A stretch of DNA of 28,536 nucleotides from CBDCZI01 sp965224495 (GCA_965224495.1 CBDCZI010000009.1:1-28536); one strand, 5' to 3'; counted from the first letter of the stretch, positions 1-7,820 are shown. Numbers and translations are program-made. Notes: generated by a model not told the origin, from the sequence alone.

Positions 1-1
1 G

Positions 2-1174
2 AAAAAGAATGATTTTTTAAAACAGAATCCTCCAAATGTGATCTTCTTTTTGATGGAAACATTTAACAGTGAATATTTAGCTTATCATAACACTAAGACT
101 TGCAATCTATTAGGTGAATTAGAACAACATTTCAAAGAAGATTATGTCTTTCTAAATTTTACTGCTGATGCCTTTGGTACACTCAACGCAATAGAGAAGT
201 TAATGATTAATACACCGATGGGACCAATGGCAGAGTCTGCTTACAAAAATACACATTGGAAACACGCCAACCCGCTATTGTTTAAGAATAGTGGGTACAA
301 AACAGACTACGTATATGGAGGACAACGAGGTTGGCACCAATCAGACAACTTTATCTTACGTCAAGGTTTTGATAAATACCACGATATGTACGACATCAAA
401 AATGCAATAGGTAACATAGGTATTGATGATTGGGGTGTTTTTGACGAGTATTTGTTTGATTATGTTTATAACAATATATTAGCAAAACAAAAACAACCTC
501 AATTCACTATGGTTATGTCAACGACCAACCACCCTCCATTTACCCTACCAGAAGGTATATCTACCGATGATTTAACAGAATACGAAACCTTTTTGAAATC
601 GAGAGACAACAACCAAGACCAAGTGAAAAACCATTTAAAAAGCTACTGGTATGCAAATAATGAATTAGGTAAAATTATCTCTAAAATAAAGAACTCCCCA
701 ATGGGCGAAAATACAATTATTGCTGTTACGGGAGACCATGGCAATCTATTTATGACCAATTACGAAGGGAATGAAATGATGGAGAAAAATGGCGTCCCTC
801 TTTACCTTTATGTACCCGAAAAATACAAGAACAACCTCAGTTATGATAGCTTGAAATGTGGTTCTCATAAAGATATTTTCCCTACTTTATTTAACCTTAG
901 CTTATCAAATACCAACTACTATTCTCTTGCAGGAAACATGCTTGACACCAACTCAAAAACATTTGGCTACAATGGAGAAAGCAATTTTACATTTGATAAG
1001 AACAATCAAGTAACAGGTAACAGAACTGATTTTATGCAAATAAAAGACGGTATTTTAACCAAAAACAATGGCGCTAAAACAAAAAGACTAATTGAACGAA
1101 AAGATGCTTACAAATTACTTTGGAATGGCTTTTTCAATACTCAGTTTCAAAAAATAAAAAATAAAGAATATTAA
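2..1174 (+). CDS. Sulfatase/LTA-synthase-type phosphotransferase, C-terminal part (cut by window start)
   Basis: This is the catalytic part of an alkaline-phosphatase-fold sulfatase of the LTA-synthase group. These enzymes act outside the inner membrane and hydrolyse or transfer phosphoglycerol, phosphoethanolamine or sulfate groups. The frame is open back to base 2 and reads NPPNVIFFLMETFNSEY, the usual first metal-site strand with its Glu, so the GTG at 38 is not a real start; the N-terminal membrane domain should lie outside the window. Visible motifs are that Glu, a Gly-Thr (FGTLNAIEKLM) at the place of the Thr/Ser nucleophile, the substrate loop TTNHPPF, the metal motif TGDHGN and the late His in SHKDIFPTL. 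It converges on the rhodanese gene with a 21-bp gap. The substrate cannot be told. A second, complete member lies at 14255-16219. Confidence 0.85.
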   Translation, partial: KKNDFLKQNPPNVIFFLMETFNSEYLAYHNTKTCNLLGELEQHFKEDYVFLNFTADAFGTLNAIEKLMINTPMGPMAESAYKNTHWKHANPLLFKNSGYKTDYVYGGQRGWHQSDNFILRQGFDKYHDMYDIKNAIGNIGIDDWGVFDEYLFDYVYNNILAKQKQPQFTMVMSTTNHPPFTLPEGISTDDLTEYETFLKSRDNNQDQVKNHLKSYWYANNELGKIISKIKNSPMGENTIIAVTGDHGNLFMTNYEGNEMMEKNGVPLYLYVPEKYKNNLSYDSLKCGSHKDIFPTLFNLSLSNTNYYSLAGNMLDTNSKTFGYNGESNFTFDKNNQVTGNRTDFMQIKDGILTKNNGAKTKRLIERKDAYKLLWNGFFNTQFQKIKNKEY

Positions 1175-1195
1175 AACAGTCTTAGCTTACTGGTT

Positions 1196-1705
1196 TCAAT
1201 AAACCTTTTCTCCTTTGTCTAACCAAAAACCCCACTCCTTGTTGTAAGCGTGAACTTTATTTGTTGGTTGATTTTGTTTATTTACAATTACCTTATCCTG
1301 ATTAACCCATTCAAAAAGACCGCCATACAAATTACTCACATTGGTATAACCCTTCGCTAATAACTTTTGAGTGATTTTCTCACTACGATAACCAACAGAG
1401 CAATAAACGACTATTTTTGTGTTTTTAGCGATTGCACTTACTCGTTTCATTTTAAAATCGTCGTAACCTACCCAGGTAGCTCCTTTGATATGACTTACTT
1501 TAAACTCATTTATTTCTCGCGCATCAAGGTAAACTACCGATGGGTTTGTCATTTCTTTCACACTCACTTCTGGAACATTATGCTCTAACAAATGAACCAA
1601 CAAACTATCGTAAGCCTGACTATTTACTCTTGTTTGTGCGTTGCAAGACACCACAAATGCCATAGCGAGTAAAGTAAGTACCGATTTTATCAATTGCTTT
1701 TTCAT
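1196..1705 (-). CDS. Rhodanese-domain lipoprotein
   Basis: A 169-residue single-domain rhodanese. The N-terminus is a lipoprotein signal peptide ending in the lipobox VVSC, with lipidated Cys21, so the protein is exported and membrane-anchored. The rhodanese fold follows from about residue 45 to 140, with the DAR motif at 60-62 (YLDAREINEF) and the active-site loop starting at Cys101 (CSVGYRS). The intact Cys suggests a sulfurtransferase or another persulfide or thiol reaction, but the donor and acceptor are unknown. It is a single-gene unit: a strong hairpin at 1828-1865 separates it from the dapD operon upstream, and a candidate promoter -7 element lies at 1774-1781. Confidence 0.85.
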   Translation of the reverse strand: MKKQLIKSVLTLLAMAFVVSCNAQTRVNSQAYDSLLVHLLEHNVPEVSVKEMTNPSVVYLDAREINEFKVSHIKGATWVGYDDFKMKRVSAIAKNTKIVVYCSVGYRSEKITQKLLAKGYTNVSNLYGGLFEWVNQDKVIVNKQNQPTNKVHAYNKEWGFWLDKGEKVY

Positions 1706-1773
1706 ATCTTTTCCTTTTTAATGAAGGTAACACCCTTTTAAGCGTTCTACCAATTCGTATCTGTTATTTACAC

Positions 1774-1781
1774 CAAAAGTA
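1774..1781 (-). promoter_or_regulatory. Candidate Bacteroidota -7 element of the rhodanese gene
   Basis: On the minus strand this reads TACTTTTG, a full match to TAnnTTTG, 69 bp upstream of the start codon. The nearest TTG (1807-1809) is 25 bp further upstream, longer than the usual spacing, so this is a weak-to-moderate call. Confidence 0.4.
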
Positions 1782-1827
1782 CAACACACGACATTTACAC
1801 TACTACCAAAACCGTGCCTTTTTAAAC

Positions 1828-1865
1828 AACAAAAGCCAACCAAAACGAATTGGTTGGCTTTTGTT
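1828..1865. terminator. Hairpin terminator after the dapD operon
   Basis: Perfect 16-bp inverted repeat (arms 1828-1843 and 1850-1865) with a 6-nt loop; the core is AGCCAACCAA / TTGGTTGGCT. A/T tracts flank it on both strands. It lies just downstream of the small membrane protein gene and shields the rhodanese gene from read-through. Confidence 0.8.
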
Positions 1866-1878
1866 ACTTTATCCTTAC

Positions 1879-2064
1879 TTAGTCTTGTGTTTTTTTTCTT
1901 TTTCTTGTTGACACGTAAACAATATTTACGAAAATCAAAAAGAAAACTACCAACGACCCTCCCAATCGTACCCAGATACTACTTGAGCTTAATACAACTA
2001 AGAACTCGAAAACAAAGAGCAAAGGAATGCTCAATATAAAGAGTATTTTTAATCCTACTGACAT
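1879..2064 (-). CDS. Small two-helix membrane protein coupled to dapD
   Basis: A 61-residue protein of unknown function. It has two predicted membrane helices (about residues 5-26 and 31-52) and a basic C-terminal tail (STRKRKKTQD), which suggests an inner-membrane hairpin with the tail in the cytoplasm. Its ATG overlaps the dapD stop codon as TAATG, the classic layout for translational coupling, and the operon terminator follows 14 bp after its stop. This context, more than the short length, argues that it is a real gene. The overlapping plus-strand frame of similar length at 1854-2039 has no such context. No link to lysine synthesis can be read from the sequence. Confidence 0.7.
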   Translation of the reverse strand: MSVGLKILFILSIPLLFVFEFLVVLSSSSIWVRLGGSLVVFFLIFVNIVYVSTRKRKKTQD

Positions 2065-2873
2065 TATACTGCTACGCTATTATCTCTCAACGCTTCGTTT
2101 AAAGACGTTTTTTTATCTGTACTTTCTTTACGTTTACCGATAATCAAGGCACAAGGCACTTCATAAGTTCCTGCATTAAACTTTTTAGGGTAAGTACCAG
2201 GTATAACAACAGAACGTTCTGGAACATATCCTTTTGTAACTACAGGCTCATCTCCTGTTACGTCAACAATATGCGTACTCATTGTCAAAGTTACTCCTGC
2301 TCCTAAAACAGCTTCTTTACCTACACGAACACCTTCAACTACGATACATCTTGAACCGATAAAAGCACCGTCTTCAATGATAACTGGTGAAGCTTGAACT
2401 GGCTCCAAAACACCTCCAATACCTACTCCACCTGACAAGTGAACGTCTTTCCCTATTTGTGCACAAGAACCAACTGTTGCCCAAGTATCTACCATTGTAC
2501 CCGTTTCTACGTGTGCTCCGATATTTACATAAGAAGGCATCATCACCACTCCACTTTCTAAAAACGACCCGTAACGAGCGATAGCGTGAGGTACTACACG
2601 AACACCTTGTTCGGCATAGTTTGACTTTAACTTGATTTTATCGTGAAATTCGAATGGACCAACCTCGATTGTTTCCATTTTTTGTGTTGGAAAATAAAGA
2701 ATTACAGCTTTTTTTACCCAATCGTTTACTTGCCAAGTTCCGTCAGCTAAAGGCTCTGCTGTACGCAATTTCCCTTTATCTAAGTCTTCAATTACTGCAA
2801 AAATCGCATCTAATGTCTTTTGGTCTTTCAACAACGAACGGTCGTCCCAAGCTTTTTCTATTAATTCTCTCAT
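2064..2873 (-). CDS. dapD: 2,3,4,5-tetrahydropyridine-2,6-dicarboxylate N-succinyltransferase
   Basis: DapD transfers succinyl from succinyl-CoA to tetrahydrodipicolinate in the succinylase branch of the lysine and meso-diaminopimelate pathway, in the cytosol. At 269 residues it has the usual length for the family. An alpha-helical N-terminal domain (about 1-95) is followed by a left-handed beta-helix of hexapeptide repeats (about 100-225), with the characteristic stretch VMMPSYVNIGAHVETGTMVD and then GVGIGGVLEPVQA and GAFIGSRC. It is the first gene of a two-gene operon with the coupled 61-residue membrane protein. A good promoter lies at 2936-2966. It is divergent from the glycosyltransferase at 2984. 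Confidence 0.97.
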   Translation of the reverse strand: MRELIEKAWDDRSLLKDQKTLDAIFAVIEDLDKGKLRTAEPLADGTWQVNDWVKKAVILYFPTQKMETIEVGPFEFHDKIKLKSNYAEQGVRVVPHAIARYGSFLESGVVMMPSYVNIGAHVETGTMVDTWATVGSCAQIGKDVHLSGGVGIGGVLEPVQASPVIIEDGAFIGSRCIVVEGVRVGKEAVLGAGVTLTMSTHIVDVTGDEPVVTKGYVPERSVVIPGTYPKKFNAGTYEVPCALIIGKRKESTDKKTSLNEALRDNSVAV

Positions 2874-2935
2874 TTCAATTTTATCTTTGTGTGCTTATTC
2901 TCTATTTCTACCGACAGATTTTTTCTATCTTGTTA

Positions 2936-2966
2936 CAAAATTAACTAAGCCAAGCTACAACTACAA
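2936..2966 (-). promoter_or_regulatory. Bacteroidota-type promoter of dapD
   Basis: On the minus strand TTG (2966-2964) is followed after exactly 20 bp by TAATTTTG (2943-2936), a full match to TTG-N19-21-TAnnTTTG. Transcription should start near 2930, giving a leader of roughly 57 nt. Confidence 0.65.
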
Positions 2967-2983
2967 TTTACACTGCATTATTT

Positions 2984-4060
2984 ATGGACATTCATCGAAT
3001 TATTTTTGCTTCATCGCTCAAACCTGCTTTCGATACCCGTACGCAAAAGCTTTTTTCTTCTTTCGAGGACAATAAAAAGTACATTTGCCATTTTTGTGGT
3101 GTTCATTCTACTTCTGCCAATAAAAACCAACGCATTCATTCGTGGAAATACGGACGTGGTTTAACTTTTCGTTTGGCTATAAATATTCGTTTCTTCTTTC
3201 TGCTACTCAAAATAAGACCACAAACAATTATCCTCAACAACAACGACTTGGTTAGACTTTCAATTGTTTATAAAAGGCTTTTTAATAAGCAGTTGATTTT
3301 CGATATGCAAGAAAACACCGCGAAAAACATTACCTACCAAGGCGTTTACAAAGGTTTCAAGAAACAACTGTACCTATTTCTTACCCATCGTGCCAATAAA
3401 AAGATAGCTAAACATTGTAATGGTTTCATATTAGCAGAAAAATGTTACGAACAAGAACTTTATTTCATCAAAAACAAACCGTTTATTGTTCTTGAAAATA
3501 AAGCCCTCCCTTCTACTGTTCGTCAACAAAGAGTTATTTCATCTCCTATCAACCTACTTTTCTCAGGTTCTATCAGTGAAGCTTCGGGTATTGAAAATGC
3601 TTTAGTTTGGGTTGATCAATTGAACAAAACAACTCCTTGCCACCTTACTGTTGTTGGACACACTCCTTCCATTTCATTACACAAAGAAATGAATGAGTTA
3701 AACAACCCTTTAATCACTTACAAAGGTTCTCTTTCTCCTATTTCTCATCAACTTATCGACCAAGCTATAGGAAAGGCTGATTTTGGATTGGTTTGTTACC
3801 AACTTACCGAAGCAAACAAAAACAAATACCCTACAAAACTCTATGAGTATTTGGCTTCTCAATTACCTATTGTCTGCCAAAAACATAAGGAATGGAATAA
3901 ATTAATCGAACAATCAAACGCTGGTTTAACTTTTTCTAACGAATTATCAAACGTACAGTTAGAACAATCTTTTTACAAACAACAAAACACTGATTTCGCT
4001 GTTTGGGGTAAACAAAAATTAGCTGATTGGTTTGGTAACCTTTTACACACAAAAAATTGA
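2984..4060 (+). CDS. GT-B-fold glycosyltransferase (family 4-like)
   Basis: A 358-residue protein with the organisation of a GT-B glycosyltransferase. The N-terminal half (1-175) has no signal peptide but includes a hydrophobic and basic stretch (RFFFLLLKIRP), suggesting peripheral membrane contact. The C-terminal half starts with INLLFSGSISEASGIENAL and ends in the sugar-nucleotide site GLVCYQLTEANKNKYPTKLY followed by EYLASQLPIV. This Pro-x-Lys-Leu-x-Glu-Tyr pattern matches the second part of the EX7E motif of GT4 enzymes. Donor and acceptor cannot be read from the sequence; a role in LPS, capsule or glycolipid synthesis is an inference. It stands alone, divergent from dapD, and ends at a long bidirectional hairpin shared with fbaA. 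Confidence 0.8.
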   Translation: MDIHRIIFASSLKPAFDTRTQKLFSSFEDNKKYICHFCGVHSTSANKNQRIHSWKYGRGLTFRLAINIRFFFLLLKIRPQTIILNNNDLVRLSIVYKRLFNKQLIFDMQENTAKNITYQGVYKGFKKQLYLFLTHRANKKIAKHCNGFILAEKCYEQELYFIKNKPFIVLENKALPSTVRQQRVISSPINLLFSGSISEASGIENALVWVDQLNKTTPCHLTVVGHTPSISLHKEMNELNNPLITYKGSLSPISHQLIDQAIGKADFGLVCYQLTEANKNKYPTKLYEYLASQLPIVCQKHKEWNKLIEQSNAGLTFSNELSNVQLEQSFYKQQNTDFAVWGKQKLADWFGNLLHTKN

Positions 4061-4189
4061 GTTATTAAAAAGAGTCCTTTACAAAAAGCATTAATATTTT
4101 AATTAACACTTGTTTTCATTTATACATTTTTCGCGTCATACGCCACCCTAAAGACATAACTATTTCACGAATAATAGTTACAGTAATCA

Positions 4190-4252
4190 TTCATTCATAA
4201 ATAAAAAAGGGTACTACGTAAAACGCAGTACCCTTTTTTATTTATGAATGAA
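4190..4252. terminator. 26-bp perfect hairpin, bidirectional terminator between the glycosyltransferase and fbaA
   Basis: The arms 4190-4215 and 4227-4252 are perfect reverse complements around an 11-nt loop. The inner stem GGGTACT / AGTACCC is flanked by A6 and T6, so it gives a U-tract after the GC stem in both directions. It ends 7 bp before the fbaA stop codon. The 130 bp between the glycosyltransferase stop and the hairpin hold no feature I can support. Confidence 0.85.
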
Positions 4253-4259
4253 GTATCGA

Positions 4260-5336
4260 CTATAAAGTATCGATGTTATTCAAATCGTTAAATGCAGATT
4301 CTAATCTTTCTACGAAAGAAACTTCACCTTTTCTAATCCAAACACGTGGATCATAATATTTCTTGTTAGGAGAATCAGCCCCAGATGGGTTACCAATCTG
4401 TGCTTGAAGACAGTCTCTATTTGCTGCTTCGTAAACACGAACACCATCCCAATAAGCCCACTGTAAATCAGTATCAAGGTTCATTTTGATTGTTCCGTAA
4501 GAGATTGCTTCTCTGATTTCTTCTACTGTAGATCCTGAACCACCGTGGAATACGAAGTTTACAGGTTTTTCTCCAGTTTTATATTTTTCTTGGATATGCT
4601 TTTGTGAGTTATCTAAGATTGTTGGAGTCAACTTTACGTTTCCTGGTTTGTAAACACCATGAACGTTACCAAAAGATGCTGCGATAGTGAAGTTTGGGGA
4701 AATTTTCAACAATTCTTCGTAAGCGTAAGCCACTTCTTCTGGTTGTGTATAAAGTTTAGATTCGTCAACGTCAGAGTTGTCAACACCATCTTCTTCTCCA
4801 CCTGTGATACCTAATTCAATCTCTAAAGTCATATCCATCTTAGCCATACGCTCAAGGTATGTCTTACAAATAGCGATATTTTCTTCGATTGGCTCTTCTG
4901 ATAAATCAATCATGTGAGAAGAGAACAATGGTTTCCCAGTTTCTTTGTAATGTACTTCAGAAGCATCTAACAAACCGTCAATCCAAGGCAATAACTTTTT
5001 CGCACAGTGATCAGTGTGAAGAACTACTGTCGCACCGTAAGCCTCAGCTAACAAGTGAACGTGTTTTGCTCCAGAAATAGAACCTAAAATAGCAGCTTGT
5101 TGTCCTTCGTTAGAAAGACTTTTCCCTGCCATGAATACACCTCCTCCGTTCGAAAACTGAACGATTACAGGAGCATTTACTTTAACTGAAGTTTCAATCA
5201 CTGCGTTGATTGAACTTGATGAAGTTACGTTTACCGCAGGAAGAGCGAACCCTTTTTCCTTTGCATAAGCGAATAACTCGTTTAATTTCTCACCAGCGAT
5301 TACACCAGTTCCTACTTTGTCTTTTAACTGACCCAT
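4260..5336 (-). CDS. fbaA: Class II fructose-bisphosphate aldolase
   Basis: Zinc-dependent aldolase of glycolysis and gluconeogenesis that cleaves fructose-1,6-bisphosphate to dihydroxyacetone phosphate and glyceraldehyde-3-phosphate, in the cytosol. At 358 residues it is almost co-linear with E. coli FbaA (class IIA). The family's key positions fall at the same numbers: catalytic Asp109 and zinc ligand His110 (LHTDHCAKK), Glu174 (LEIE), His226 (GNVHGVYKPG) and His264 (FVFHGGSGS). The phosphate-binding region NLDTDLQWA is intact. The ATG start gives the full-length protein. It is transcribed alone and ends at the hairpin at 4190-4252. Confidence 0.98.
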   Translation of the reverse strand: MGQLKDKVGTGVIAGEKLNELFAYAKEKGFALPAVNVTSSSSINAVIETSVKVNAPVIVQFSNGGGVFMAGKSLSNEGQQAAILGSISGAKHVHLLAEAYGATVVLHTDHCAKKLLPWIDGLLDASEVHYKETGKPLFSSHMIDLSEEPIEENIAICKTYLERMAKMDMTLEIELGITGGEEDGVDNSDVDESKLYTQPEEVAYAYEELLKISPNFTIAASFGNVHGVYKPGNVKLTPTILDNSQKHIQEKYKTGEKPVNFVFHGGSGSTVEEIREAISYGTIKMNLDTDLQWAYWDGVRVYEAANRDCLQAQIGNPSGADSPNKKYYDPRVWIRKGEVSFVERLESAFNDLNNIDTL

Positions 5337-5368
5337 TTGAATACAATTTATTAGTATCTATAGAAAAC

Positions 5369-5376
5369 CAAAACTA
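5369..5376 (-). promoter_or_regulatory. Candidate -7 element of fbaA
   Basis: On the minus strand this reads TAGTTTTG, a match to TAnnTTTG, 33 bp upstream of the ATG. No TTG lies at the expected distance, so the call rests on the -7 box alone. Confidence 0.4.
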
Positions 5377-5531
5377 ACCATTTTTAAAGTAAATACTAAA
5401 TAAACATAGTCCTATGTGTATAAGTTTTTATTCACACAACACGATATTCCTACTTAGTATCAAAACTAAATATCTCAAAATCATAGTTGGCATCATTTTT
5501 TCTAAAGGGGCTAAAAACTAATTTATATCTT

Positions 5532-6284
5532 ATGAAAACCTTTCTTCTTTTCCCTTTTTTACTCTTTAGCTTCTTGACTGCTTGTTCTCAAAAAATAAGT
5601 GATAAAGATTTAACCAAAATTAATGCCTACATAAAAAAACACCCTGACAATGGTTTATCTAGCAAATCAACGGGTTCTGTTTCTAATGGCAAATTAAACA
5701 ATGGAAAACTACTTCCTTTTAAAGGCAACAATTACCAATATTTTGATAAAAGTAGTTACCTCAATGGCAAAGCTTTTTTACATTCCTCGGTAAAGAACAC
5801 TGTATTAAAAACCTATTTAGGGCTTGAGAGATCACACACTAACCGTCAATTTAGAGTAATGGAATGTGGTCACCAACATGGTGGTGCTTTAAAACCGCAC
5901 CGCACCCATCAAAACGGAACAAGTGTTGACTTTATGATGCCCCTACGTAAAGACAAAAAACCTTATTACAAGCTAGATGACCGAGGGTTTAGTCATTATT
6001 TACTTTCATTTAACGATGAGGGTAAATTCACAATGAACAAATCTGTAGTTATAGATTTTGAAACAGTTGCTTACCATATTTTATTACTTGATAAGAATGC
6101 ACGTGCCTTGGGTTACAAGATAAAAAAGGTGATTATTAAAATCGAATTGAAAGACGAGTTATACAATACACCAAGTGGTCGGAAATTAAAAAAATCAGGC
6201 ATCTATATTGTGAAAGGATTAACGCCACTTATCAATTCTCTTCACGACGACCATTACCATATTGATTTTGTTCCTTTAAAATAG
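5532..6284 (+). CDS. LAS-superfamily murein peptidase lipoprotein (MepA-like)
   Basis: A 250-residue exported zinc peptidase, probably cutting peptide cross-links of peptidoglycan. I chose the ATG at 5532 because it gives a clean lipoprotein signal peptide (MKTFLLFPFLLFSFLTAC, Cys18); the frame also extends upstream to 5487. The metal site of the LAS group is complete: His126-x6-Asp133 (THQNGTSVDF) and near the C-terminus His241-Tyr-His243 (DDHYHIDF), which supply the three zinc ligands and the catalytic His. This arrangement resembles penicillin-insensitive murein endopeptidase (M74) and M15 enzymes, but I cannot decide between them or fix the bond cleaved. The gene is followed by a 526-bp gap containing repeat copy A. 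No clear terminator is seen. Confidence 0.75.
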   Translation: MKTFLLFPFLLFSFLTACSQKISDKDLTKINAYIKKHPDNGLSSKSTGSVSNGKLNNGKLLPFKGNNYQYFDKSSYLNGKAFLHSSVKNTVLKTYLGLERSHTNRQFRVMECGHQHGGALKPHRTHQNGTSVDFMMPLRKDKKPYYKLDDRGFSHYLLSFNDEGKFTMNKSVVIDFETVAYHILLLDKNARALGYKIKKVIIKIELKDELYNTPSGRKLKKSGIYIVKGLTPLINSLHDDHYHIDFVPLK

Positions 6285-6393
6285 TTTTTCCCTTTAGATA
6301 TTACTGTTTTAGGTTGCCTTTTAAAGATGGAATAGCCCTGTTTGTAGTGAAAAACACCCCTTCCCCTCCTTCTTAGGAAGGAAAAGAAGAGTT

Positions 6394-6672
6394 TCGTAAT
6401 TATATATGCGTTAGAAAGTCAGCTATTGTCAATGGTCTATCGTCTAACAACAGCTTAGGGATTGAAGTGGAAATCCTTTTACTTTACTATTCTTTCTAAA
6501 GGATAGAGAGGTTAATAAATTGGTAAACAAACTAAGTCACATTTCCTTTACAGTAAAAGATTGAGAACGATAACACCCGACCCGCTCTTACTTTTATCGA
6601 CTCACTTCTTTTCTATCGATAAAACTGACTATAAAACACTAAACAATCTGTTCAACGAAAAGGGTAAGCTCC
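6394..6672 (+). repeat. Dispersed structured element, copy A (core 6453-6672 plus 5' extension)
   Basis: First of three copies of an element I do not recognise. Box 1 (6453-6484) runs GCTTAGGG...TGAAGTGGAAATCC...ACTT, box 2 (6551-6583) begins CAGTAAAAGATTGAGAACGA and ends CACCCGACCC, and box 3 (6660-6672) is AAGGGTAAGCTCC. Gaps between boxes are 66 and 76 nt. A 5' extension (6394-6452) with GTCAGCTATTGTC is shared with copy C only. Possible pairings are 6452-6457 with 6665-6670, 6472-6483 with 6552-6562 (one bulge), 6565-6571 with 6646-6653 (one bulge), and a 9-bp hairpin 6592-6600 with 6616-6624. It lies in the 526-bp gap 6285-6810. The rest of that gap holds a small hairpin (TCCTTC-TTAG-GAAGGA, about 6367-6382), the pfkA promoter and no gene. 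Confidence 0.85.
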
Positions 6673-6760
6673 AACTAATAGAAACTTTTATATTATTCAC
6701 GTTTTTAGCTACTTAAAGAGGTCGTCTTTAAATTCATTGAAAAAAGGGTTGAAAAGTACT

Positions 6761-6790
6761 TTGAAGTGTGCTTTTTTTGATTGAAATTTG
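6761..6790 (+). promoter_or_regulatory. Candidate pfkA promoter
   Basis: TTG at 6761-6763 is followed after 19 bp by GAAATTTG (6783-6790), which differs from TAnnTTTG only in the first base. The ATG is 20 bp downstream, giving a short leader. Confidence 0.5.
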
Positions 6791-6810
6791 CAGGGTTATA
6801 AGAATATTTT

Positions 6811-7791
6811 ATGAAAAAGATAGCTGTACTTACCTCTGGGGGCGATGCTCCGGGAATGAATGCGTGTATTCGTGCTGTAGTTAGGGCGGGAATACATTAC
6901 GGAATGGAAGTTTACGGGGTGTTGCGTGGGTATGACGGACTGATTAATGGGTCGTTTACGCCGATGAACCGTAGGGCGGTGAGTAATATCATCCAAAAAG
7001 GGGGAACGGTATTGAAATCGGCTCGTTCGATGGAGTTTATCACGCCTGAGGGACGTAAAAAGGCTTATAGAAAATTGAAAGAACACGATATCGATGGCTT
7101 GGTGGTCATCGGTGGAAATGGAACGTTTACGGGTGCTAAATTATTTTTTGAGGAACATAATTTCCCTATTATTGGTATTCCTGGTACGATTGATAACGAT
7201 TTGTATGGTTCGGATTTCACGATTGGCTACGATACGGCGGTAAATACGGCGTTGGATGCGATTGATAAGATTAGAGATACAGCTGATGCACACGACCGTG
7301 TGTTTTTTATTGAGGTGATGGGGCGTGACACGGGATATATCGCGGTGCGTTCGGCGATTGCTGGTGGTGCTGAAATGGCTATGATTCCTGAAAAACAAGA
7401 GCCTATTGAAGAGGTTATCGCTAAATTAAGAGCGGGTGCTTCGATGGGAAAAGGGTCAAGTATTATTGTGGTGGCAGAAGGCGATGAGGCTGGAAATGCG
7501 CAACAGATTGCTGACCAAGTGAAAAAAGCTATTCCTGAATTGGATACAAAAGTAACGATGTTGGGACATATCCAACGTGGTGGTTCGCCGACTTCGGCTG
7601 ACCGAATTTTGGCTTCTCGCTTAGGCTTGGGTGCTGTTGAGGCATTGCGAACGGGAGAAAAAAATATTATGATTGGGGTAATCAATCACAAATTGGAACA
7701 TGCTTCGTTGACTGATGCTATCGAAAAAAGAAAGCCTGTAAACCCTGAATTGATAGAGTTAATCGATACATTGAACGGTAAGACTTACTAA
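6811..7791 (+). CDS. pfkA: 6-phosphofructokinase
   Basis: Phosphorylates fructose-6-phosphate to fructose-1,6-bisphosphate, the committed step of glycolysis, in the cytosol. At 326 residues it has the length of the short bacterial ATP-type enzyme. Motifs in order: SGGDAPGMN (9-17), Arg72 in KSARS, IGGNGTFTGA (100-109), PGTIDND (124-130) with the catalytic Asp, EVMGRDTGY, and GHIQRGGSPTSADR. Gly104 after the GGN and Gly125 before TIDND are the ATP-type determinants; PPi-dependent enzymes usually carry Asp and Lys there. Odd point: residue 103 is Asn where the E. coli and Bacillus enzymes have a Mg-ATP-binding Asp (GGDGS). The coding strand is richer in G than most other genes here. A hairpin terminator follows. 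Confidence 0.95.
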   Translation: MKKIAVLTSGGDAPGMNACIRAVVRAGIHYGMEVYGVLRGYDGLINGSFTPMNRRAVSNIIQKGGTVLKSARSMEFITPEGRKKAYRKLKEHDIDGLVVIGGNGTFTGAKLFFEEHNFPIIGIPGTIDNDLYGSDFTIGYDTAVNTALDAIDKIRDTADAHDRVFFIEVMGRDTGYIAVRSAIAGGAEMAMIPEKQEPIEEVIAKLRAGASMGKGSSIIVVAEGDEAGNAQQIADQVKKAIPELDTKVTMLGHIQRGGSPTSADRILASRLGLGAVEALRTGEKNIMIGVINHKLEHASLTDAIEKRKPVNPELIELIDTLNGKTY

Positions 7792-7820
7792 TTTTTGTTT
7801 TCCGAATATAGATTTTAAAG

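Noticed and set aside
38..40. GTG as the true start of the first sulfatase
   Set aside because: The frame is open to base 2 and the upstream residues fit the conserved first strand, so the gene is simply cut.
1854..2039. Plus-strand 61-codon frame overlapping the small membrane protein gene
   Set aside because: It starts within the terminator hairpin, has no context, and is the shadow of the coupled minus-strand gene.
6394..6672. Group I or II intron, RNase P RNA, tmRNA or a known riboswitch in the repeat element
   Set aside because: No domain V-like, P/Q/R/S, RNase P or tRNA-like signatures that I could recognise; three copies also speak against a housekeeping RNA.
6394..6672. Retron or IscB/TnpB-associated RNA
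   Set aside because: No reverse transcriptase, IscB or TnpB gene lies near any of the three copies. An orphan form cannot be excluded, but nothing supports it.
7227..7685. A 152-codon open frame on the minus strand opposite pfkA
   Set aside because: It lies wholly inside a clear pfkA gene, shows no domain and follows from pfkA codon composition.
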